A stretch of 64,000 nt of DNA from Lepidostoma basale (GCA_022606425.2 JAHDVF020000457.1:434001-498000); one strand, 5' to 3'; positions 33,836 through 45,384 are shown, numbered from the stretch's first letter. Notes: a model not told the origin generated them from the sequence alone. Translations and numbers: made by a program.

Positions 33836-33959
33836 CTTGTACCGATACACACATACAAACTCTTCCTTTTCAAGTATATATTGTACCTACTCACTGTATT
33901 TTGCGGACTATATACGTACTATTGCGGACTATATAGTACTATATATGTATTTTGCGGAC

Positions 33960-34194
33960 TATATACGTGCAAGATGGATCGGCCATGTAATACGTCAAGA
34001 AGGTCTCTTGCATGCCATAATGGAGGGTATGACCGAGGGGACAAACTCTAGGGAACGCCCACGCCGAGAGTACCTGGAGGACCTGTTGGTGGACGTGCGC
34101 TGCTCATCATATGCAAATTTTAAAAGAGCCGCACAAGACAGGAAAGAATGGAAGAGAAGAATAGAAGAAATTGCTGCAAACCAATCCCAGGATT
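33960..34194 (+). pseudogene. LINE-F reverse transcriptase C-terminus
   Basis: The plus-strand frame from about 33965 reads 'RARWIGHVIRQEGLLHAIME', 'RERPRREYLEDLLVDVRCSS' and 'RAAQDRKEWKRRIEEI', ending 'ANQSQD' and TGA. This is the extreme C-terminal region of a jockey/R1-type LINE polymerase. The frame is intact over this piece but the copy lacks the polymerase domain. Confidence 0.75.
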
Positions 34195-34254
34195 GAAACT
34201 TTCTAACTAAATACGTAAGACTCATCGGAAAGAACTAGCTGAAATGCTTAAAGA

Positions 34255-34445
34255 ACTAAACGATATACGAGTATCTGTTCAGTTTATTGTAACACCTGAT
34301 GATGCCAACATCGGTTGGCGAAACAGCTGTCGCGGCACTCTAAATGAATAAAAAGAAATTGTGATATTATAACAGCGTTTTAAATTTTAACAGTTATTAT
34401 GTTGAAGTATCATAGTGTTTCGGCCAAAACAATGGACTATTTAAG
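34255..34445 (+). repeat. Penelope-type terminal repeat, family a, best copy
   Basis: Contains an intact hammerhead-like core (34296-34331), then CACTCTAAATGAATAAAAAG. It ends with the family border (CATAGTGTTTCGGCCAAAAC, AATGGACTATTT) at 34420-34442. Sits 60 bp after a LINE-F end. No reverse transcriptase nearby. Confidence 0.7.
34296..34331 (+). ncRNA. hammerhead-ribozyme-like motif, all core bases intact
   Basis: CTGATGA at 34296-34302, linker T, stem II GCCAAC (34304-34309) pairing perfectly with GTTGGC (34314-34319) around loop ATCG, then GAAAC at 34320-34324 and AGCTGTC to 34331. The stem III segment ACAGCTGT is a perfect palindrome followed by the cleavage-type GTC. In known Penelope-like elements such short self-complementary stem III motifs act as dimers. 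Activity here is inferred, not shown. Confidence 0.75.
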
Positions 34446-34629
34446 AAATGAGATCTCTTAGATGAATTAATGTAAAAAAGTTTTTCAGATACATTCAAAT
34501 ATGAGCTGCAAATGTAGTCTGGCATGTTCGAAATCTATTTTTCAGACTGAAAATGTAGCCAGCCGCACTATCCGGCACTGGAATCACCAAAAGTATAAGT
34601 ATGCACTTACACTTTTGGTAATTCTCTCA

Positions 34630-35245
34630 AGACCAAGGTGATGGGCACGGAAAGGCTTGAAATCAACGTGAATGGCAACAGAATTGAGATTGTCCAATAA
34701 TATACATACCTGAGACACAATATTCGATTGGGCCAAGATAACCAAACTGCAGAGTTAAAAGGAAGAATTGGACCAAGCTGGGCAGCTTTCAGAAAAATGG
34801 GTTACATCCTTAAAAACCGGAAAATACCGACCAACCTGAAACAAAAAGTCTATGAAGCCTGCGTTCTGCCAGTTGGTATTTATGGTCTTGAAACTGTTAC
34901 ATTGTCCAAACAAAGTGCCGAGAAACTACGAGTAACCCAAAGAGCCATGTTAGATTCGATACGGTGAGAGAAAAAACAAAGGTCACTGACATCATCCACC
35001 GGGTGGCGACTCTATAATGGCAATGGGCAGGTCACGTAGCCAGAAGCTCGGAGACCGTGGACGGCAAAGAGAATTGCAGGGCGACCGCAACTATATTGAA
35101 AGGATGATCTGAACAGACACGTCGGAATAACCTGGATACAATATGCACAGGACCGAGTGACATGGAAGCGAATGGAGGAGGCCTTTGTCCAGGAGTAGAC
35201 GGGAATAGGCTGAGGAAGAAGAGAAAAAGAAGAAGACGCATCGGG
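34630..35245 (+). pseudogene. LINE-B (RTE-like) C-terminal third
   Basis: The plus-strand frame at 34728-34967 reads 'GRIGPSWAAFRKMGYILKNR', 'VYEACVLPVGIYGLETVTLS' and 'LRVTQRAMLDSIR'. Frameshifted pieces downstream give 'WQWAGHVARSS' and 'DRVTWKRMEEAFVQE', then an AAGAAGAGAAAAAGAAGAAG tail at 35216-35235. No active-site part. Confidence 0.75.
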
Positions 35246-35249
35246 CTAT

Positions 35250-35380
35250 AAGACGCACCCCAAAATGTATTTATCAATTTTTAGAGAAAAAAATGTGTCT
35301 TGAACGATAAGACGCACCCAAATTTTGGTTGAATATTCTACGTAAAAAAGATGTGCGTTTGTTAGCGTTGTTTTTTCTAT
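35250..35380. other. unclassified repeat fragment
   Basis: Two diverged direct copies of a TATAAGACGCACCC-like block (35252 and 35309). The phrase looks transposon-derived but I cannot name the family. Confidence 0.3.
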
Positions 35381-35381
35381 G

Positions 35382-36063
35382 TAACTAACTAACTAACTAA
35401 CTTACCATCACGCCGTCTCCCCGGAGGGGTAGGCAGAAAGAATGGAACGCCACACTGTTCTGTCCTGACATACGTCTCTCGCTTCCTCTACATTCATACA
35501 TCTTGTCATGCACGCACGTCGATTTTTCCGACTCCTCACGTGACCGACATTCAATATTTGATTGATTTGATCTGCCACGTTTTCCTCGGCCTTCCTATAT
35601 TTCTAGCTCCGTTCACGCCGTTTACATATACATCCTTTATCATTCTGTCTTCACTCATTCTTTCCATGTGTCCAAACCATCTTAATGACCCTTTCCTTAT
35701 TTTGTTCATGACACTTTCATTCGCACCACATTCACTTCTTATACTTGCATTTGTCACTCTATCATAAACAGATTTGCCACAGATTCGTCTTAGAGATCTC
35801 ATTTCTACTGCATTTATTCTACTTTCATCCTTCTTTTGCCAGTTCCATGCTTCACTTCCATACATAAGGGTCGCCACAAGAACACCATTGTGCACTGACA
35901 TCTTAGCTTTTTTGGATAGGTTTTTGTTTGCGATGACAACTTTAAGTGCACCATTTATTCTGTTGCCTGCCCCAACCCTTCTTTCAATATCCTTCTCCAC
36001 CCTCCCATCCTTTGTAAAATAACGAATTAACACGACTAAAATATACAAAAAAAATATTCGCAC
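35382..36063 (-). pseudogene. LINE-A reverse transcriptase C-terminal part, best copy
   Basis: The minus-strand frame 36063-35551 is open for 170 codons: 'GRVEKDIERRVGAGNRINGA', 'SVHNGVLVATLMYGSEAWNW', 'INAVEMRSLRRICGKSVYDR', 'GSLRWFGHMERMSEDRM', 'NIGRPRKTW'. This follows the polymerase core in an R1/jockey-type LINE. Frame is lost near 35550; the conserved terminal block and four AACT tail units (TTAG on the coding strand) end at 35382. The first residues of the frame (MRIFFLYILVVLIRYF) are probably not LINE. 5'-truncated, inactive. Confidence 0.85.
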
Positions 36064-36064
36064 A

Positions 36065-36560
36065 AAAAAGGTCAGTACCGTATGTAGGGCGTCAACATGG
36101 AGCTTTCGGTTGCTTAAGTGTTAAAATGGAATTGTTGAAAATGTAGCGAAAATTCCACAAACACGTGTCAAGTGTTTGGGGAACGCCCCTGGCTCCGCCC
36201 CACCTTGCGCCTCCGGCTCGTTAGTTCAACTGAAAAATTCTTTTCCCAACTTTTGTATACAATGAACGGATTTCCATGTTCCAGGAAAGAATTTAAATAC
36301 TATTTGTTGGATATTTTGGGGGTATACACGCTCGCGTTGGAATAGTCTGCGGGTGGAATCAATTGGATTCTACCCCACGGATGTCGCGTGCTTTTATTCG
36401 CAAAACTATGCGGAGTGAACTTTAAGAGAATACGATTGTAAACATACCTCGCGTATCAAAAAGTCACGAGATTTCCATAACTTAATATTTAACAATGCGT
36501 ATATTTTTCCAATACTTCCACAACAGAACAAATATTTATTTACCTTCTACTACTTCACGG
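36065..36560. other. no supported gene
   Basis: Moderate GC; GGCTCCGCCCCACC near 36190. No relatives in the window. Possibly unique DNA. Confidence 0.25.
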
Positions 36561-36567
36561 TTTAGAC

Positions 36568-37600
36568 CAGTGGTTCCCAAACTTTTTTTTTTTGGTTGGT
36601 TTGGACCCCTTGCTGATTTTTTTATTTTGTGCAGATCCCCTACTTTCGTAATATTGTTTTTTTACACATTCACCTAAAATAATTGTGACTTTATTATTAT
36701 GAAAGTTACGTAATAAATTATAATAGATATTTTCCGTTGGCGACCATTTTTTTTAGCTCATCAGCGACTTCCGGTTAGTAGAATTCGGCGGCGACCTTTT
36801 TTTTTTTAGCTCAATAGCGACTTATGGTCAGTAGAATTCAGCGGCGACCAATTTTTTTAGCTCATTTGTAAAATCAGACCTCCGAATTTCTCAAAGGATC
36901 GTCGCCGATTTCGACCGGACTATTTATTAAATTATTTTGTTTCCGAATTGCAGTCCAAACGAGTTCACCAATCATCAAAATCGGAGCCAATTAGTTATCT
37001 CATATATTATTAAATTCACTTTAACTAAACAATCCATTAAAAACCTTTCATTGTATAGCATCACCTTATATCCTTAATAACCTTTTAATTATATACAAAC
37101 CATAAAATATTTTCATAGAATTAGTCATTTCGAAATTCTCTGTATTGTATCTTTGCCAACATTAGTCATATTATAAATCACATTTTAATTATATACACAA
37201 AATTACAGTTAGAAATACCTGGAAATTAGATAAAATCGTTCACAATTCAACCCCCACCATTAGCATCCCCTATATAAGGACAACAAAGTTTGATGTAGGT
37301 ACCAGAAGATGGCAGCGAGCTGCCGAAACCGGTCGAAGACGAAAATCAATAAGTAGATTTTACACTAAAAATAAACATAGAAAAATTCTTTTATTTTTTA
37401 TTTTCATTATTTACAATGAACTTCTACCAAGAAATTTCAATCAACAACATAAATAATTTCAATCAACATAAATAAAAAAAAGGTCAACAATAAAAAATAT
37501 CCGCAGACTCCCTGACGTACTTCAGGGACCCTCAAATCAATTTTAATTTTCCGCGGACCCCCACCCAAGGCCACTCCTTGTCATCGTCCCTTGGTCTCCA
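36568..37600 (+). mobile_element. hAT-like element, left part, with an internal insertion
   Basis: Begins CAGTGGTTCCCAAACTTTTT, a typical hAT end, and shares the interior (GCGACC..TTTTTTAGCTCAT blocks, direct repeat at 36755-36860) with the complete copy at 43392-43707. The interior is longer here. A family-f repeat interrupts it at 37285-37470, after which GGACCCCCACCC-type sequence continues. The right end was not identified, so the end coordinate is approximate. Confidence 0.6.
37285..37470 (+). repeat. Penelope-type terminal repeat, family f
   Basis: Core at 37303-37334: CAGAAGA, T, perfect stem II GGCAG/CTGCC with loop CGAG, GAAAC, CGGTC. Stem III palindrome ACCGGT is intact. The only departure from the hammerhead consensus is A for T in the second base of CTGAAGA, and every family-f copy here shares that A or has decayed from it. 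Inserted in a hAT-like element. Confidence 0.65.
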
Positions 37601-38339
37601 CCCATGGTCACTCCCGAGCCTTCCAAGCATATAAAAACACGCGTGTAATTCAATACAACTTTTTGTCAAAATTTCAAAGTAATTAGAAGAGTAAAGATTA
37701 AGAACAAACGAACATTGTTATGTCTCTTGACACAAGACGCTGATATGTCATTAATTTCTAATGCTGGTTCACCTTGTTGCCAGCAGGCAACCTTTGCTAA
37801 GGTTGGGATGCCCTTGATAAGGTTGGGATGCTGAGTGCTTCTTGATTGAATATTTTTTATTCAGGTTAAAATATAAAATCACCTGTAAATAAATGAAACG
37901 GAAGGATTCCTCAAGTGAATATTTAATACTGATATCGGTACTCTACGATACTTAGCCTAATAAATAATTCAATTAGACCCTTTCTTCCTAGCTCTCGAAG
38001 CCAGAAATAATTATTACATCAATCTCCATAAAATTCCACCAATATTATTTTACACGCCGAGCTAACATTCCACCATATTATTTTACGACCTAACCAATAG
38101 CAAAAATATGTTCCCCTCTGGAGATCCAGTGCGCCTTCGTCCCAGCCAGGCCCTAACGACAGTGAATATTATTTTAGCCGCACTACTCGAGGTTTTGATA
38201 AATTTTGCCCGAGGTGCTTAGCTTTTAGTAACTTTTATAATTTAAAATAAATGATGGGTGTTTGTTTTGAAAAAGAAAGAAAAGTTTATTTTTCACGTTC
38301 GTATCACAACCACAAGCAAAATGGACGTATTTTAGTATT

Positions 38340-38790
38340 ACTATTTTTATTTTCTTCTTCTTCTTTTTCTTCTTCTTCTTCTTCCTTATTGTAGACCTAT
38401 GTGGTCTGTTCTCCAGAGAATTGCTCCTCCTGTGAGGTAGATGCCTAGCTGTCCTACCATCTTTTAGGAGGTCTTCCACGAGGACGAGTCCCATGAGGTT
38501 GGTTATGCAATGCAATATAGGGGAGTCTGGTGGAGTCCATTCATTGAACATGATCGTACCAGTCTCCTTTTCGCTGTCTGCTCCATCTTATAATATCCTC
38601 AACCTCATATATCTCTCTTATTCTGGTGTTCCTCACGCGATCCCCCAGTGTCTTGCCTGCTATCGTCCTCAGTGTCTTCATTTCAAGTCCTCAAAACTTG
38701 TTTGGTCCTTACTATGTCTGCCCTTGCTTCGACGCCATATATTATTATTGGTCTTACGCATGCTTTATAGATTCTCATCTTACTCTTAAT
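38340..38790 (-). pseudogene. LINE-C reverse transcriptase C-terminus
   Basis: Minus-strand frames give 'GKTLGDRVRNTRIREIYEVE', 'IIRWSRQRKGDWYDHVQ' and then 'HGTRPRGRPPKRW', ending in a long CTTCTT-type tail (GAA on the coding strand) at 38352-38382. Two frameshifts. Same family as 3125-3415 and 55690-55925. Confidence 0.7.
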
Positions 38791-38799
38791 GGCCATGTC

Positions 38800-38960
38800 T
38801 TTTTTTTATAATATTTTAAATCTGTATGCATCTTTATAACATGTATCACTGAAGAAGGACCGGTTGTCCGAAACATGTCCATGTAATTTGAATATTTTTA
38901 ATGTAAGTGTTGTATAAACAAAGTGTATAAAAAAAATAAAGTAATTTCAACAAGTATATA
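38800..38960 (+). repeat. Penelope-type terminal repeat, family c
   Basis: Plus-strand repeat with an intact hammerhead-like core, then TAATTTGAATATTTTTAATG and an AATAAA at 38935-38940. Only one arm is present. It adjoins the 5' side of the LINE-C remnant. Confidence 0.6.
38849..38879 (+). ncRNA. hammerhead-ribozyme-like motif, all core bases intact
   Basis: CTGAAGA at 38849-38855, linker A, stem II GGAC/GTCC (38857-38860 with 38866-38869) around CGGTT, GAAAC at 38870-38874, ATGTC to 38879. Stem III palindrome ACATGT followed by C. It meets CTGANGA...GAAA...GTH in full with a four-pair stem II. Confidence 0.72.
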
Positions 38961-39159
38961 ATATGAATTACCGTTTTGAAAACATTCTGTATCTACGAGG
39001 GCAATGTTCCATGAAAGACGTTCAATTTTCAATTTCGAAGAGTAATGTGTGAGAGAATTTTCACGACACGACTTTGCAAACATGTGCAATAATTTCAAGA
39101 TGACGGCGCCTTGTAATAACACGTCTAGCTTACTCATTTATATATACTGAGTACTAAAA

Positions 39160-39340
39160 CATCCGTTATGTAGATGATCATATATTACTTTTGACAAATT
39201 CGCAGGAGACAGATCTTGAACGCCGTACTGCAAGTTTGCTTTGTAGTGATGCTGGAGCTCGCGAGATGGCGTGTTATATGAACCTTATCCTTTATAAAAA
39301 TGTGATCAGCAGTAAAATTTAACAGCATCGGAAAATTTAA
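39160..39340 (+). pseudogene. possible LINE reverse transcriptase fragment
   Basis: The plus-strand frame from 39168 reads 'YVDDHILLLTNSQETDLERR' and shortly after 'LILYKNVISSK'. This fits the polymerase active-site box and the following NPNKT-like box of jockey/CR1-type LINEs. Too short and diverged to classify. Confidence 0.45.
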
Positions 39341-42300
39341 TCTTTCCAAAGTTCCGTTTACGAGGGTAATTTCAGGAACAAAAGGACACTATCTAATTCC
39401 TCCCTTACTTCTTTCGAATAGCTTCATAAATTACGAGTAAAATGATTGGAGTGAGATGGCAATGGGATTGGTAAAGGTTTTCAATTCGGATCATAAAATT
39501 TTACTTTCGCTAATCTTTAAATGCGTATCTCAAAACGTTCCATTTTCACGGTCGTTTATCATATTGTTTAGGCTGTTCTTAAACATAAAATATAACACAA
39601 ACAAACAATAATAAAATTACCTTTTACTTCCATGTTATTTCGTTTCGGTCCATTAACTTTGTTTTAGTATTTTTAATCGTTAAACGTTACTTTCTTGTTT
39701 CTAGAGTTGACTCGTGGGTGGCAGTTTTATTCCGTGATGAAGATTGTTTATTATTTAAGTGCTCAGACCATTAGATATGTTTCTACATTTGTAAAAGAGA
39801 ACAAAATTTATTTCACTTTACGTACACACAGTGAAGCAAAAAGCCCAGAAAACTTATTGTGGGTTAATAAGGAACAAATATACAGTTCAAGTTCACATTT
39901 GAACCTTAAGTAACTTTTATTTTTCTTTCTCCCAATATTCTAGCTCAGTCTCATTTTTCGATCTGTATACTCCAATTAGGGCCTTTTCATCACTCTACCA
40001 TTTAATGTAGTTTTCCACTCTTTAACTCATTTGTGCTAAAGTTCGAGGAAGTGGGAAAGATATAAATAAACGCTTTCCCAAATTTACTGTCAAATGTGAC
40101 TTACTTCATTTTGAAGGTTAAGGCGTTAACATTGTGGAATTCCATTGCAATTTGGAATAGAATTCACAAAACTGTCTTTATAACACTTTTATTTATTTTT
40201 ATCTATAAAATATTGAATAAAAAAAAGTGGAATAAAAACAGAGTTATTAATTCTATTCCAAATATGACATAGTAATTTGAATAGTTAAGATATGCATTTG
40301 ATTAAAAATAAGACCATTAAAATTATTTATTGTATGGTAACATACAGTGATTGTTAATCACATACAAATGAACAAACTTACAGTTAAATAAAGACATATA
40401 AGGTTACCCGCCGCTTACCCGAAGCTGTTATAGGACGCAACGGCGCTCCTTCGTCAGCTTCGTTCAAACAATTCCTAGGCCCGCCCCCTATCCACGCAGG
40501 ACTTACATTAACTGGAGAATGCACCATCACAGAAAAAAAAGCAAATGGCAAAAAGGGTATCTACGCCACATTTAATTCAATTTAATTTCAATCCACTTCT
40601 ATGTCCCAATCTAACAAAACAAAGCAAAACATGGTACATGATTTTATGGCCTATTATAAAATTGTGACAGAGTGTGGGATGGGAGCGAAAATTTGGAATG
40701 GTGAAAAAAAAATTCTAGGTAAATTGAGAAAACAGTCATGGAAACTAGGGACAGGAACACAGGGAACCTTACATTTTAATGTGTATAATTTAAAAATAAA
40801 ATTGATCCAAGAGGAAAGAACGGAGCCCCGCAAGGTGCCCCCTCTCCCCCGGCGAGGAGTCCGACACCCCCTCAATGGGGCGGACGATTGAAATAATAAT
40901 TTTGTATTTCTCATATTCAATTTTAATTCAATTACAAAATACTGTTTACGCAGTGTCATTTTATATATAATACGTTATAGCCATCCTGTATTTAAGATTA
41001 AGTGGTCCACCGATGGTCAAAATCGGCCATTCCAAATCAAAGGTCGCCTTGATGGATTTATCAGGTTAAACCACTCCTTAAGTATATACTATTTTGGAGG
41101 CCGTTTTGAGTGCGGGATTACCTCCTCTACTAAAAGGATTCACCTGGGAACAGGGTACTCAAACAGATAGGTATTATTAGGTTTACTTCATATCCTTTTC
41201 AACCTCAAATGTTATTTTGAAATAATAATGGTGGGGATGTTGGTACATTTCGTGCGAGAGTACGTTCTCCATTTCCTTGAGTTACCCAACATTGGAGGTA
41301 TTTTTAGAATCACTTTATTTATTTTCTTTTGCTTGCTACGAGTACGAGAAAAAGTTCAATAAACAAGCACAATCAACTCTATGGTATTGATTGTTTAAAT
41401 ATATATTATTTTTATGTCTTTATTTAAATGTCAGGTAGATACATTATTTTATAATATGTAAAAATATTTTTGGTGGTGATAATGCTTCTAATTTTTAATC
41501 TTTGCAAACACGTTTAATTTAGATAACTTTTTCCAATTATCAAGTTCAACTGAACTATCGCTTGTGTAATAGAAGGTCCATGGACGCGTTCTAGGGTCAA
41601 ACCAATTCTTCTACGAGTAAGTTAGGAAATATGTTAATTTTCTGTTTCTTAAACTCTGATGTACCTAAAATTTCATCTTAAATATTGTTGGAAACCTCTA
41701 ATTTCTAGAAGACTATAATATTTTATAGAAATGACATATTTCGCCTCTCTAATCCTCGCTAATTTCTAATCCTTCGCCTTTTAAACCCTTTCGAATTTCG
41801 CATTTCTAATATTTCACTTCCAAAAAAATATTGATTAATATGCATAGGGTTTTTTCCCAAGCCACCGCGTGGATTAAACTGTTAATACGAGTATAATATA
41901 AAGACCAATAAGACCAACTTTTTGGGTAAATTTATTTTGATAAGAATTTTTATATAATTATAATGATATGAGATAGTCCATTGTTTAGGCGGAAACGTTC
42001 TTTGATCCTGCCTGTATGAATTTATTGTATCAATAAGCATATTGTTTCTTAGTACACGACTGATTTCTATAAAGGTGTTTGCTATCTCAAGGATTTGAGA
42101 GTTGCTTTTCAAGTCCGTCAAGGATATTCAAACCATTATTTTATATACCTAAATCTAAAATGTCTCAAGATAGTTAAGGGTGCTTACATTCACGATTCAA
42201 GCATCTAATTAGAATACAAGTATTGTTATACAGAGTATTTGACAACGTTATTTCAAAATTTAACAATTAAATTGTTATTATATTTAAAAACATTGCTAAT
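39340..42300. other. long stretch without a supported gene
   Basis: Mostly AT-rich. 40385-40560 is GC-richer (CGGCGCTCCTTCGTCAGC). An open frame at 40601-40891 (96 codons) has no recognisable domain and a basic, unusual composition. 41690-41760 holds a decayed family-k arm (TTTCTAGAAG..GAAATGACATATTTCGCC). 40990-41300 looks like unclassified repeat. Confidence 0.35.
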
Positions 42301-42309
42301 AAGCTTAGA

Positions 42310-42720
42310 TAAACTGTATACGAGATGGGGTTGGATATATTCGAGATGTGGTTGCACAGGAGAATGCTTCGCATACCGTGGACAGATTTCGTCAGCAATT
42401 TGGAGGTTTTAGGAGAGTCAATTGTAGTAGACAACTGCTAAAGGACGTTAAGGTCCGTAAGATTCCATATCTGGGTCACATTCCATATCTGGGTCAGATA
42501 AATACAGCTTGCTCCAACTGATGGGAAAAATTGAGGGGCAGCGTGATCCTGGTAGAAAGCAAACGTCTTGACTGTGCAACATAGGAGACTGGGCCGGGAT
42601 GAGACATGTGGGGAGCTGTTCCGGGTTGCGCAAGATAGAGAAGCCTTCGCCAGAGTGATTGCCAACGTCAGGGGGACCTGATACGGCACGCGAAGAAGAG
42701 AAGAAACTGCATACATTTTG
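42310..42720 (+). pseudogene. LINE-D reverse transcriptase C-terminus
   Basis: Plus-strand frames read 'FEMWLHRRMLRIPWTDFVSN', a degraded middle, then 'CGELFRVAQDREAFARVIAN' and 'VRGT', followed by GAAGAAGAGAAGAA at 42693-42706. This is the C-terminal region of a common insect LINE. Several frameshifts and a 17-bp direct duplication (CATTCCATATCTGGGTC near 42463-42496). Confidence 0.7.
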
Positions 42721-42859
42721 AAATGTTGATTTGATAAGCATTGAAATGAATTCATAAAATATATATAACTGATAAAACGAGACAGAATACCCTGAAAAAA
42801 AGTTGCAACACGTTGTTAAAAGTCACCGACGCTACTAGCAGATCCCGCATACAGGTATA

Positions 42860-43030
42860 GTAAAAAAAAGAATTAAAACAGTCTTTTTCCGCTTTTGAGT
42901 ATATTTTTCTCGACATGTTTTAAAGGTTTTACACCTTCACCATGACGATAAGTTGTGAAACTCTCGACACGTTACGAGATAAATAAAATATACGGAATTA
43001 TTAAAATCCATAGTAACGCATTTAAAAAAA
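42860..43030 (-). repeat. Penelope-type terminal repeat, family b (decayed)
   Basis: TTTTTCCGCTTTTGAGTATA at 42884-42903. The minus-strand core has stem GAAGG/CCTTT but TAAAAC in place of GAAAC and a changed CTGATGA box. Confidence 0.5.
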
Positions 43031-43391
43031 AATACTTTATGTATCTTATTGTATTCCTCTTCTATCGGTGGTTGGACAAGATGATGGATCTTTAGACCTT
43101 CAGCACTATCTGCAAGAATTACAGTGTCATCTGCATATCGTATGTATATGGTAATTATACCATTGACACGGATACCATTTAAATTAATTTAATTATTCTT
43201 TTTCATTTTATCGAAATACTTGCTATGATATGTGTACTTTCTATGTACAACATAAAGTATTTGAATACGGTTTTATATAATAACTAACGGATCCTACAGA
43301 CGTTGTCCTGCCCTAACGAAAACATTTTTTTTCTTCCTAGGAACAGAATATATTATAGCACCACTTACCGGGTCCATTTGTGAATCTAAAC

Positions 43392-43707
43392 CAGTGGTTC
43401 CCAAAGTGGTCTATATACACCCCCAGGGGTCTACAACAACTTGCAATGAGTCTACGACAATTGTAAAAAAAAGGATATGGTTCAACTAAATTGAAGCCGA
43501 ATATTGAAACACAAAACGAATATCAAAATCGTTAGCGACATTTTTTTAGCTCATTCGGCAAAGATCAGATATTCGATTTCCTCAAATGAGACAGAGAGAA
43601 AAAAAAGGTCGCCAACGATTTCGAGTTTCCCTGAAAAGCAGGGGGTCTACACAAAATAGAAGAAATCGGCAAGGGGCCTACGGGACTAAAAAGTTTGCGA
43701 ACCTCTG
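43392..43707. mobile_element. hAT-like MITE, complete
   Basis: Left end CAGTGGTTCCCAAA (43392), right end TTTGCGAACCTCTG (43707), inverted with a few mismatches. An 8-bp target duplication matches at 7 of 8: ATCTAAAC (43384-43391) and ATCTAAAA (43708-43715). The 316-bp interior is non-coding. Relative of 36568-37600. Confidence 0.85.
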
Positions 43708-43754
43708 ATCTAAAACATCCAGGGGCCCACTTAAACACACACATTTATTTATTT

Positions 43755-43830
43755 ATCAATATCGGTCCAGCAGTTTAGGAGGAGTTCAACTACATACGCA
43801 CGTACAGAAGAATTATAAATATAAAGATAA
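43755..43830 (-). repeat. unclassified dispersed insect repeat (fragment)
   Basis: On the plus strand ATATCGGTCCAGCAGTTTAG then GAGTTCAACTACATACGCAC. The reverse complement resembles 6895-7130. Confidence 0.35.
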
Positions 43831-44344
43831 TAAAACTATGCAAATTTTATCGTAGAAATATTATATACTCTGTACAAATATTTTCATCATAGATTTTCGT
43901 TTTCAGTATTATCTTTTATTGAAAAACAAAAGCTTGCACTCAAAGAACAGATCTTCACTTCGAAATAATAAGCTTCTGCAAAGATAAAATTAGAATATTT
44001 TGTTGGAAATATTAAATGCGCATGTCAGTTAATTTTGATAAATATTTAAACATGCTCTCAGGTTGTGAAGAGTGCCAAATTATTAATACGAGTGTATGTT
44101 CCGGGTGCTCACTTTGCATAACAGCTAAACTCATTAAATTGCTTCAAGTCAGGCCTACACCCCATTGGGATGTTAAATTTTAAAGAGAAATATGTATGTA
44201 CAGTAATTTCATTAAATTGTTTTTGATAAAGAAGACACGTCTGAGTGTTTTCAAATTAAAATACAAGGTACTTTGTAACTCAGTAAAATGGTAAAAAAAA
44301 CCAGTTGTGTTATTCTCCAACAAAATAATGTGATGTTTAACAAT

Positions 44345-44425
44345 CTTCTTCTTAAAGTGCCCTGTCACGTCCCCCCGACGTTGGCGATCACTCTGGTAAA
44401 CTCTTCCCTATCCTGCGCTGGTAAG
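44345..44425 (-). repeat. LINE-D 3' end fragment
   Basis: Minus strand: 'AGQDREEFTRVIANVGGT' then the AAGAAGAAG tail at 44345-44354. A very short copy. Confidence 0.65.
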
Positions 44426-44439
44426 ATATTTAAATAGCT

Positions 44440-45005
44440 ATAAGATATTTAAATAGTCCATTGTTTTGGCCGATACACTATGATACCTTAACATTTTTAA
44501 CTGTTAAATTTAATAACTTTGTTTTTTGTATCACAATTGTATTTTATTTTACGCGACAGCTGTTTCATCAACCTATGTTGACATCATCAGGTGTTACAAT
44601 AATACTCGTATGTCAAATGTCAAATTTTCGTGATTTTTCGAATCTTTATGTGTATTTGTTTCTATGTTAATTTGAATAATTTCTTTGATATAATTTTGAA
44701 GTTCTTGCTGTTATTGAGTTAGGTACCTAAATATTTTAATTAAAAGAACGGTTAGTAGTAAGATATTAAAAAAAGGTGATATTTTTCCATCATTACGAAT
44801 AAAAACGTATATTTTCTAAAAGTTTTATTATGTTGTATGGGAATGTAAAAAAGTAATACCTGATGATGTAAGCAAAACAGCTGTCGTGACACTCTCAGTG
44901 AATAAAAATAAATTGTGATATTATAACAGTGTTATAAATTTTAACAGTTATAATGTCGAAGAACATATCATAATGTTTCGGCCAAAACAATGGACTATTG
45001 AAATT
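44440..45005. repeat. Penelope-type terminal repeats, family a, inverted pair
   Basis: Left arm on the minus strand: border AGTCCATTGTTTTGGCCGAT at 44457 and the intact core at 44555-44590. Right arm on the plus strand: CTGATGATGTAAGC..AAAACAGCTGTC at 44860-44886 with stem II deleted, border to 44999. About 270 bp of other repeat DNA, including a family-k arm, separates them. Confidence 0.65.
44555..44590 (-). ncRNA. hammerhead-ribozyme-like motif, all core bases intact
   Basis: On the minus strand: CTGATGA, linker T, stem II GTCAAC/GTTGAT (six pairs, one G-T) around ATAG, GAAAC, AGCTGTC. Compared with 34296-34331, stem II keeps pairing although bases differ, and stem III palindrome ACAGCTGT is identical. 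Confidence 0.72.
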
Positions 45006-45384
45006 TCTATACTGATGAAGTGCATGTACCAACAAAAAAGTGAAAAAAAAAATACAATGTTTTACGAAGTAATTCATGTATATGTACACCTGAGAATAGA
45101 GGAGGTTACCTCCAAAACATGAATATTATTAATATTTTTATTCTATAAAAATATTTCATAAACAAATGTGGAATAAATACAATGTTATTTATTCTGTTCG
45201 AAATTATGGTGTATTAATTTTGTTATCATTGTATTGTATATGTTTGTGGATAATTGGTTGTTCGGTGAAATTAAAAATTAATATGTTATTTTTCTGGTAT
45301 ATCGTAGTTAAAACTTATCAAATTAATTCATAGCAACGTTTGTATCTAACTGTTATTTACCAGAATGGAAAATTAATTGATTCA

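Noticed and set aside
40420..40470. Hammerhead-like motif around the CTGACGA on the minus strand
   Set aside because: No GAAAC box follows the stem at the required distance.
40601..40891. 96-residue open frame as a gene
   Set aside because: Basic low-complexity-like translation without domain; both strands are open here by chance composition.
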